Source of the DNA: Pseudomonas sp.
GTDB taxonomy: Bacteria; Pseudomonadota; Gammaproteobacteria; Pseudomonadales; Pseudomonadaceae
NCBI GenBank assembly: GCA_029239415.1
Contig: JAQZAY010000087.1
Location: 1-12,278 of the forward strand
Length of the DNA stretch: 12,278 nucleotides
Reading direction: 5' to 3'
How positions within the stretch are numbered: the first letter of the stretch is position 1; each line of letters begins with the position of its first letter. The position numbers and the translations under genes were made by a program. This document shows, one piece after another, positions 7,242 to 12,278 of this stretch. Below the pieces are notes generated by a model that saw nothing but the letters and a program-made list of their open reading frames with translations, did not search any database and was not told the origin of the DNA.

Positions 7242-8027
7242 TCGGCGCCGGGTACCTTGCCTGAGCATGCCCCAATAGCCGATTCCACCCGTCAGGATAC
7301 CGACCAGGATCAGCGACGGCAGGATCATGATGATCCATTGCTGCATCTCGTGGCGCGAGTGCCCGAGCGGGTACCCTGCCTGGACCGAATAACCGAACTG
7401 CTCCGAGAATGCACGCGCCCGGTGTTCACGCTGGTCGGGCAAAAGGGCGTCAGCCTCGCTGTGTTGCGGCCAGAGGTAGTCGGGACCGAATTCGAGCCTG
7501 AGCAGGATGCCATTTCCAAGGCCTTCCAGTTCTCCGACCAGCGTCCGGGCATCCGCCTGGGCGATCACGCCATGGGGCTGCTCACGCAACCAGTAGTTGA
7601 GGATGGGCGTGGGCGAGAGCGTGCTGTAGCCATGGTCAAGCCACATCCGATGCTTGGAAAAGCGCTTGGATTCGATGGGTTGCGACTGCTTGCCGTCGAT
7701 CGAGTCGCAATAACGCTGGTTGCCCCGGGTCAGCGCCAGCGAGCGCAGGTCGGGGATGGCCGCCACATGGCTGCGCAGTCGCTGTGCCACCTCCGGGCAA
7801 GGCTGGCCGGCCAGGTGCAGGTTTCGGCTGCTGCTGTCATGCAGCATCTCGATGACCTGGTCGACACGGTGCACGGCTTCGATGGCGGCAAGCCGCGAGA
7901 GCTCATCGAGCTTCCTGTCGACTTGCATCAGCATGACCAGCACGCCGCAGAACACCGGCGCCAAGCCGATCGCGATGAGCAACACAAGGTCCAGCAGACT
8001 GCGGCCTGCGCACCGTTTCAGAGACAT
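7212..8027 (-). CDS. Stand-alone CSS-motif periplasmic sensor protein without EAL domain
   Basis: Membrane protein of 271 aa built like the input half of a CSS-EAL phosphodiesterase: helix 1 at about 11-34, a periplasmic domain from 35 to 230, helix 2 at about 231-253 and then an 18-residue cytoplasmic tail (RQGTRRRSAAPQETRG region). The two diagnostic cysteines are kept: Cys77 in LAGQPCPEV and Cys107 in RYCDS, where the usual CSS reads CDS. The neighbouring EAL protein has LAGRPCGEV and YCSS at the matching places. No EAL remnant lies downstream, since the gene runs straight into hpd. I chose the ATG at 8027 because GAGG stands 5 bases upstream; the frame stays open further upstream but overlaps the DJ-1 gene. 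It follows that gene by 109 bp on the same strand. Function is not established; a redox sensor, dimer partner or decoy for full-length CSS proteins is an inference. Confidence 0.8.
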   Translation of the reverse strand: MSLKRCAGRSLLDLVLLIAIGLAPVFCGVLVMLMQVDRKLDELSRLAAIEAVHRVDQVIEMLHDSSSRNLHLAGQPCPEVAQRLRSHVAAIPDLRSLALTRGNQRYCDSIDGKQSQPIESKRFSKHRMWLDHGYSTLSPTPILNYWLREQPHGVIAQADARTLVGELEGLGNGILLRLEFGPDYLWPQHSEADALLPDQREHRARAFSEQFGYSVQAGYPLGHSRHEMQQWIIMILPSLILVGILTGGIGYWGMLRQGTRRRSAAPQETRG

Positions 8028-8117
8028 GACTACCTCGCCAGCACGTGCCCCAAGGCCCAGGCCCCGGGGAGGAGGACACAAGCTTAAGCGGGGGGCTCGG
8101 CCCTGGCTGTAGTCCGG

Positions 8118-8131
8118 GGGCATTCCTGCCC
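8118..8131 (-). terminator. Small hairpin just after the DJ-1/PfpI gene
   Basis: Read on the minus strand, GGGCA and TGCCC close a GGAA (GNRA-type) tetraloop, starting 5 bases beyond the stop codon. There is no T-run after it, so it may mark or protect the transcript end rather than stop transcription before the CSS-only gene. Confidence 0.3.
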
Positions 8132-8136
8132 GGGAT

Positions 8137-8847
8137 TCAGGACGAGGGCACGTCGGCCCTGTCCTTGCTGGCAAGGACTTGCAGGACTTTTTGCGCGACC
8201 AGCCGTCCAGAGGCCGGATTCTGGCCAGTGACCAGCCGGCCATCGGCCACGGCAAAAGCCGCCCAGGGCTCTTCGGCCTTGCAGTACACTCCGCCGCGGG
8301 CAATCAGTTCGTTTTCCGTGAGATACGGCACCACCTTGTCGAGCTCGGCAAGCTTCTCCTCGATGTTGGAAAAGCCTGTCACCTGGCGCCCCCTGACCAG
8401 CAGGCTGTGATCGCTGAGCTTGACGTTGAGCAGGCCGACCACGCCGTGGCACACCGCCGCCACCACGCCGCCCTGTTCGAAGATGTGCCGCGAGAGCTCT
8501 TGCAAGCCAGGGTGGTCGGGAAAGTCCCACATCACCCCGTGTCCGCCGGCGTAGTAGATGGCGCAGTAGTCACTGGCCCTGGCCTGCCCAGGGCTCAAGG
8601 TATTGCCCAGGCGGTCCATGAATGCCTTGTCGGCATACCAGCGCCAGTCGTCATCGGCTGCCAATTGCAGACTATGCGGATCGACCGGTACGTAGCCACC
8701 GTTCGGACTCACGTAGTCGACGGCGTGGCCCGCCTTTTCCAGCTCATCGACGAAGTGCACCGCTTCACCCAGCCACAGCCCGGTGGCGCGCTTGATCGTC
8801 GGATACTTGGCCGTGTTGGTCAGCACCACCAGGACTTTCTTGCTCAT
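8137..8847 (-). CDS. DJ-1/PfpI family protein (type 1 glutamine amidotransferase-like, Hsp31/glyoxalase III type)
   Basis: Soluble protein of 236 aa with a DJ-1/PfpI fold. The nucleophile elbow is AAVCHG, giving Cys133 followed by His134. Glu28 (LWLGEAVHF) sits where the supporting acid of Hsp31-type and fungal glyoxalase III-type members lies, and GGHGVMWDF at 101-109 forms the conserved loop next to the active site. Relatives act as glutathione-independent glyoxalases on methylglyoxal, as chaperones, or have unknown activity; the sequence suggests but does not prove a glyoxalase III role. GGGAG 8 bases before the ATG on the minus strand supports the start. The gene is divergent from the cytosine deaminase across 142 bp and may be co-transcribed with the CSS-only gene downstream. 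Such proteins are often stress-induced, but I see no clear operator. Confidence 0.88.
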   Translation of the reverse strand: MSKKVLVVLTNTAKYPTIKRATGLWLGEAVHFVDELEKAGHAVDYVSPNGGYVPVDPHSLQLAADDDWRWYADKAFMDRLGNTLSPGQARASDYCAIYYAGGHGVMWDFPDHPGLQELSRHIFEQGGVVAAVCHGVVGLLNVKLSDHSLLVRGRQVTGFSNIEEKLAELDKVVPYLTENELIARGGVYCKAEEPWAAFAVADGRLVTGQNPASGRLVAQKVLQVLASKDRADVPSS

Positions 8848-8946
8848 GACCGGCTCCCGTGACTGAGAAGGTTCCGCCAGCGTCGTGGCGAGCGAAGCCT
8901 AATCAGCATAGTCCTCGGGTGCGCTCATGCCATGCCCGGCCGGCGA

Positions 8947-8952
8947 TATGCT
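8947..8952 (+). promoter_or_regulatory. Possible -10 box for the cytosine deaminase gene
   Basis: TATGCT lies 37 bases upstream of the deaminase start codon and is a fair -10 match. No good -35 box is visible 16-18 bases before it. It is the only sigma-70-like element I find in the right place in the 142-bp divergent gap. Confidence 0.2.
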
Positions 8953-8989
8953 AGCCTGCGCAAGAAGGGCCTTTCGAACGAGGATCAAG

Positions 8990-9442
8990 ATGGACACGCT
9001 TACTCCGGATCAATTTATGCTAGCTGCCATCGAAGAGGCCCGCCAAGGCCTGGAAGAGGGCGGGATTCCCATCGGCTCGGTGCTGGTGCACGAGGGCCGG
9101 ATCATCGGCCGGGGGCACAACCGGCGGGTGCAGGCGGGCAGCGCCATCCTGCATGGCGAGATGGATGCGTTGGAAAACGCCGGCAGGCAACCGGCCAGCG
9201 TCTACCAGGCCGCCACGCTCTATACCACCCTGTCGCCATGCGCCATGTGCAGCGGCGCCATCCTGCTCTACGGGATTGGCCGGGTGGTGGTAGGTGAAAA
9301 CCAGACGTTCCTGGGCGAAGAGGCGCTGCTCAGGTCCCGAGGCGTGGACGTGACGGTCATGCAATCGCATGATTGCCAGGCGCTCATGCAGCACTTCATC
9401 GCATCCCAGCCGCAGCTGTGGAATGAAGACATCGGCCGCTAG
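8990..9442 (+). CDS. Yeast-type cytosine deaminase (zinc CDA-fold nucleoside/nucleobase deaminase)
   Basis: Small cytoplasmic zinc hydrolase of 150 aa that most likely turns cytosine into uracil and ammonia (pyrimidine salvage). It belongs to the CDA/deaminase fold and not to the amidohydrolase fold of E. coli CodA. The zinc site is HGE (His55, Glu57 as proton shuttle) and PCAMC (Cys84, Cys87). The match to Saccharomyces Fcy1 as I remember it is close over the whole length: LHGE, LENAGR, LYTTLSPC, VVGEN and the C-terminal WNEDIG. Asn44, Phe107, Trp144 and Asp147 fall where the yeast enzyme contacts cytosine. GAGGA at 8980-8984, 5 bases before the ATG, fixes the start and excludes a longer form from 8927. 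It is a single-gene unit, divergent from the DJ-1 gene and convergent with the hybrid kinase. Another nucleobase or a related pyrimidine as substrate is possible. Confidence 0.88.
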   Translation: MDTLTPDQFMLAAIEEARQGLEEGGIPIGSVLVHEGRIIGRGHNRRVQAGSAILHGEMDALENAGRQPASVYQAATLYTTLSPCAMCSGAILLYGIGRVVVGENQTFLGEEALLRSRGVDVTVMQSHDCQALMQHFIASQPQLWNEDIGR

Positions 9443-9447
9443 CGGCC
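9434..9447. repeat. 14-bp palindrome over the cytosine deaminase stop codon
   Basis: GGCCGC (9434-9439) and GCGGCC (9442-9447) flank a central TA; the deaminase TAG stop lies in the middle. It could form a short strong hairpin at the end of the transcript, between this gene and the convergent kinase. No T-run follows on either strand, so terminator activity is uncertain. Confidence 0.4.
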
Positions 9448-9481
9448 AACCCTGATCGATGCTGCAGGCTCGGCCTCGCCG

Positions 9482-11095
9482 TCACGGTCTGCCAATGATG
9501 CGGGCGACGGTTTCCTGCAGGTGGCTGAGCTCGAACGGTTTGCAGATCAATTGCATGCCTGGGTCGAGGAAGCCGCTGCGTGACATGGCAGTCTCGGTGA
9601 AGCCGGTGATGAACAGGACCTGCAGGCCTGGCCGCAATTTGCGGGCGATCTCCGCCAGTTGCCGGCCGTTCATCCCAGGCAGCCCGACGTCGCTGATCAT
9701 CAAGGCAATCGGCCGGGTCGAGCGCAATACCTGCAACGCCTCGCTGGCGTCGATTGCCACGGAACACTGGTAGCCTTCTTCGCCCAATGCCTGGGAAACG
9801 ATCTGCCTGACCTCGGGATCATCCTCGACGATCAGCACGTCCAGGCTGGCAGTCGGGTTGAAAGTCGTCGCAGGTGCGCTTGAGCGCTGCACCTCGGCGT
9901 GGGCGCGGGGCAAGTAGAGATCGACCCGGGTACCACGCCCGATCTCACTGTTCAGCACGACATGGCCACGGGACTGCTTGCTGAAGCCGTAGACCATCGA
10001 CAGGCCCAGGCCAATGCCCTGGCCTACGGGCTTGGTGGTGAAAAATGGCTCGAAGGCGCGATCCAGGGTGCTTTGCGACATGCCCTGGCCGTCATCGGTG
10101 ATGCTCAGGCGCACATAGTCGCCGCTGGCCAGGCTCTGATCGGCGAAGGTGTCGTGGTCGACGCGCTGGTTGCTCGTGGCAATGCGCACGAGGCCGCCGC
10201 TGGGCATCGCTTCGCAGGCATTGTGCAGCAGGTTGTCGAGTGCGACCTGCAACTGCTGGCCATCGGCTTCGACAGGCCAGAGGCCTGACTTGGCCTGGAC
10301 CTCGAGCCTGACCGGGGTGTTGGGGGGCGCGTCCAGCTTCTGGGCCTGCAACAGCGCATCGAGATCGATCGCTTCGCTTGCCAGGGACTGGCGGCTGGAG
10401 AAGGCCAGCAATCGGTGGGTCAGTCGCGCGGCACGCCCCACGGCATCCTTGCCCAGGCTCAGCAGTGGTTGCAGGCCTTCGGTCTGGCCGCGGTCCAGGC
10501 GCTTGCCGATCAACTCGAGGCTGCCGCCGATGCTGGTGAGCAGATTGTTGAAGTCGTGGGCGACACCGCCAGCCAACTGGCCGATCGCTTCCATCTTGCG
10601 TGACTGATGCAAGGCCTGGGCTTCGGCCCGCAGGCGCTGGTCCTGTTCGAACAACAACTTCTGTACCTGCGCTTGCTGATCGCGCGCCAGGTACTGGCGG
10701 CGACGAGCGCGCAGGGCGTTTTCGGCAAGTTGCACGAGCTGCGCGGGGTCAAGCGGAGAACTGACACGGAACAGGTTGCCCAGTGCGTGCACCGAAGGTG
10801 CGTCATCGACGGGGGCAGGCGAGACTGGGCGGGGCAGCAGCAGCACGGGAACATCAGACCAGGACGGCTGTTGCCTGATGAAATGATGAACGCTGCTCTG
10901 GTCATCCGCGGGCAGGCATTCGTGGGCGATGATGGCCACGCCCACGCCTTCTGCCAGCAATTTCTCGAACTCGCGCATGTCCGTCGCGTTGAGGCTCCCG
11001 ATACCGGCCCTCAGCAAATACCGGGAAGTCGCGCTTCCCAGGGGTGCCGGTGCAAGGATCAGGGCACGTTCGTCCAGCGACAACGAAGCGGCCAA
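9482..11095 (-). CDS. Soluble hybrid sensor histidine kinase (pseudo-receiver, HisKA, HATPase, receiver)
   Basis: Cytoplasmic hybrid kinase of 537 aa without membrane helices. Residues 8-130 look like a receiver fold that lacks the phospho-acceptor aspartate (the matching place reads IIAHECLP, His58-Glu59). A coiled-coil linker follows at about 130-168, then HisKA with His180 in [11 protein letters not shown]. The HATPase has an N box at 287-298 (Asn288, Asn292), G1 DDGQGM at 334-339 and G2 GIGLGLS at 360-366. A C-terminal receiver runs from about 418 to 535 with Asp425/Asp426, phospho-acceptor Asp469 and Lys519. The start is TTG at 11095: GGGAGA stands 6 bases upstream and the pseudo-receiver begins right after it, while the first in-frame ATG (Met40) would cut that domain. 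No separate response regulator or phosphotransfer protein is nearby, so target and signal are unknown. It follows the TPR gene by 105 bp on the same strand. Confidence 0.9.
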   Translation of the reverse strand: MAASLSLDERALILAPAPLGSATSRYLLRAGIGSLNATDMREFEKLLAEGVGVAIIAHECLPADDQSSVHHFIRQQPSWSDVPVLLLPRPVSPAPVDDAPSVHALGNLFRVSSPLDPAQLVQLAENALRARRRQYLARDQQAQVQKLLFEQDQRLRAEAQALHQSRKMEAIGQLAGGVAHDFNNLLTSIGGSLELIGKRLDRGQTEGLQPLLSLGKDAVGRAARLTHRLLAFSSRQSLASEAIDLDALLQAQKLDAPPNTPVRLEVQAKSGLWPVEADGQQLQVALDNLLHNACEAMPSGGLVRIATSNQRVDHDTFADQSLASGDYVRLSITDDGQGMSQSTLDRAFEPFFTTKPVGQGIGLGLSMVYGFSKQSRGHVVLNSEIGRGTRVDLYLPRAHAEVQRSSAPATTFNPTASLDVLIVEDDPEVRQIVSQALGEEGYQCSVAIDASEALQVLRSTRPIALMISDVGLPGMNGRQLAEIARKLRPGLQVLFITGFTETAMSRSGFLDPGMQLICKPFELSHLQETVARIIGRP

Positions 11096-11117
11096 GGTGA
11101 ATCTCCCGTGATCATGG

Positions 11118-11134
11118 GCACGCCGTACGCGTGC
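11118..11134 (-). promoter_or_regulatory. Hairpin GCACGC-N5-GCGTGC upstream of the hybrid kinase
   Basis: Perfect 6-bp arms with a 5-base loop, 23-39 bases before the TTG start of the kinase, in the 105-bp gap after the TPR gene. It may be a leader structure near the ribosome site or an operator; no T-run makes it a terminator. Confidence 0.3.
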
Positions 11135-11200
11135 TTTGCGACTCTCATGCTCACTGGACCATGGCCCTGACGCTGCGGTTCAACCTGTTTCACGAACGTG

Positions 11201-12256
11201 CTACAGGCCCTGTTGCACCAAGGGATCGTCGGGATTCTGCTGCTCAAGTTGAGCCAACAATACCTGCACGTTCTGCAACTGGCCGGACTCCTTCGAGTAC
11301 TCGATCAGCAAGGCCCGCGCCTGTCGATTGGCCGGTTGCTGGCTCAGTACGGTCTCGAGTTGCCGCTGCGCGGCGTCAAGCTGCTCCAGGCCGTGCAAGG
11401 CGACTGCCAGTTCCTGCCGGTAGCCGGTGTTGCCAGGTTCCAGCTCGACCGCCCGGGACAACGCCAGCAGGGCGTATTCGTCCTGGCCATGGCGGGTCAG
11501 CCACAGGCCCAGCTCGTGCTGCAGGAAAGCCGAGTCCGGTTGCAGCGCCAGCGCCTTGGCCAGCACCTGGCGTGAGGCGTCATGCTCCCCCCGGCGCTCC
11601 AGCAGTTGCACCTGGACGGCCAGGGCGTCCAGGCTGCCCGGGGCCGTGCGCAGGCTCTGGTCCAACGCGGCCGCGGCCTGCTCGAAGGCATCCTCGTGCA
11701 GGTACAGCCGCGCCAGGTGCAGCTGGGCAGCGGCATCGTCCGGCTGCAACCGCAGCGCCTGCTGGTATTGCTCGAGCGCTGTGCGCAGCGGGCCTATATA
11801 GAGGCCGATGTCATCCGGGCCCAGGCCCAGCAAGGCATCGACTCCGGCAAAACGTACGCTCCGCTCCTGATCCTCGAGCAGCGGGCCGAGCACCAGGCTG
11901 CGCTGCGCCTCGGGCAGCATGTGCGCGATGCAAGCGATGGCCGCCCGGCGCACCATCGGGTCCTCGTGCTTCAAGTCCTGGGTAGCCAGCTTCAATGCCA
12001 GGGGCGAAGGGTAGTTGGGCAGTTCGGCGTAGAGCGCGGCGCGGCGAATGGGCGTGAGGTCAGTGCGCTGCAGCTGCTGGTACAACACCCTCGCTGCACC
12101 GGGCAGGCCTTCATGGGCCTGGCGCAGCGCCTTGCCATAGCTGTGGCTGGGCAAGGCCGGCGGGGCGGGGCTGTCGTCCTGGCGCAGGTAACCCAGCACG
12201 CACAGCACCACGATCAGCGACAGCACGGTGATCAGGGAGAGGCGGGGTCTGGGCAT
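11201..12256 (-). CDS. Membrane-anchored HEAT/TPR repeat protein
   Basis: Protein of 351 aa. Residues 7-24 form one hydrophobic helix (signal anchor or uncleaved signal), so the rest probably faces the periplasm. Residues about 68-146 hold HEAT-like repeats (IRRAALYAELP; DPMVRRAAIACIAHML; ERSVRFAGVDALLGL), and about 157-345 hold five or six tetratricopeptide repeats with the usual A/L/P spacing (ALRLQPDD, ALALQPDS, AVELEPGN). Repeats of both kinds serve protein-protein contact. The same HEAT-plus-TPR order occurs, as I recall, in the C-terminal half of certain multihaem c-type cytochromes, but this protein has no CxxCH motif and only two cysteines. The ATG at 12256 is supported by GGAAG about 5 bases upstream. 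The next upstream gene lies outside the window and would tell its role. It precedes the hybrid kinase on the same strand. Confidence 0.82.
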   Translation of the reverse strand: MPRPRLSLITVLSLIVVLCVLGYLRQDDSPAPPALPSHSYGKALRQAHEGLPGAARVLYQQLQRTDLTPIRRAALYAELPNYPSPLALKLATQDLKHEDPMVRRAAIACIAHMLPEAQRSLVLGPLLEDQERSVRFAGVDALLGLGPDDIGLYIGPLRTALEQYQQALRLQPDDAAAQLHLARLYLHEDAFEQAAAALDQSLRTAPGSLDALAVQVQLLERRGEHDASRQVLAKALALQPDSAFLQHELGLWLTRHGQDEYALLALSRAVELEPGNTGYRQELAVALHGLEQLDAAQRQLETVLSQQPANRQARALLIEYSKESGQLQNVQVLLAQLEQQNPDDPLVQQGL

Positions 12257-12278
12257 GAGGGCTTCCGGACTGAACGGA

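Noticed and set aside
5882..7288. 468-codon open frame antisense to hpd
   Set aside because: hpd is unmistakable on the plus strand; the antisense frame shows no motif and is explained by codon bias.
8028..8303. Upstream extension of the CSS-only gene to 8303
   Set aside because: It would run into the DJ-1 coding region and adds 92 Arg/Pro/Gly-rich residues; ATG 8027 has GAGG 5 bases before it.
8927..8989. Longer cytosine deaminase start at 8927
   Set aside because: The extra 21 residues cover the promoter-like region; the ATG at 8990 has a strong GAGGA and matches the family N-terminus.
11059..11148. 29-codon minus-strand frame overlapping the start of the hybrid kinase
   Set aside because: Only a weak ribosome site and no repeat or regulatory-codon pattern; chance open frame is the simpler view.
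1..12278. CRISPR arrays, tRNA/rRNA genes, insertion sequences or phage genes
   Set aside because: I looked for regularly spaced repeats, tRNA-like cloverleaf ends, transposase or integrase motifs and found none.

Overview
The window looks like chromosome of a high-GC gammaproteobacterium, most likely Pseudomonas and probably the P. putida group. This is an inference from the 358-residue Pseudomonas-type HpdA/HPD protein, the CSS-motif EAL protein, RarD and the high GC content. Nothing marks it as a mobile island: I see no tRNA, rRNA, integrase, transposase, phage gene or CRISPR array. Ten genes fill almost all of it.

Left part (1-3343, + strand): the two subunits of a SCOT-type 3-oxoacid CoA-transferase form a short operon. 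A 378-bp intergenic stretch follows, holding a perfect 42-bp palindrome and then an AT-richer, structured leader. Next comes a TerC/CBS/CorC_HlyC membrane protein (YoaE/YegH type).

Middle (3306-8027): on the minus strand, a CSS-motif EAL phosphodiesterase lies directly upstream of rarD, and rarD overlaps the TerC-family gene tail to tail by 38 bp. Divergent from the EAL gene is hpd (4-hydroxyphenylpyruvate dioxygenase, tyrosine catabolism), which stands alone and carries all its metal ligands. Convergent with hpd is a second CSS-motif protein that keeps the periplasmic sensor and both membrane helices but has no EAL domain. Two paralogous CSS sensors, one complete and one output-less, thus bracket hpd.

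Right part (8137-12256): a DJ-1/PfpI-type protein (minus) is divergent from a yeast-type cytosine deaminase (plus). The deaminase is convergent with a soluble hybrid histidine kinase (pseudo-receiver, HisKA, HATPase, receiver) that starts at TTG. Upstream of the kinase on the same strand is a membrane-anchored HEAT/TPR protein.

The genes are mostly separate metabolic, signalling and stress functions rather than one pathway. The points most worth a second look are the output-less CSS protein, the long palindrome, the leader of the TerC-family gene with a small overlapping ORF, the fungal-type cytosine deaminase, and the kinase with a receiver-like domain lacking its aspartate. I do not see a clear multi-gene novel system, and no finding here should be read as proof of one.
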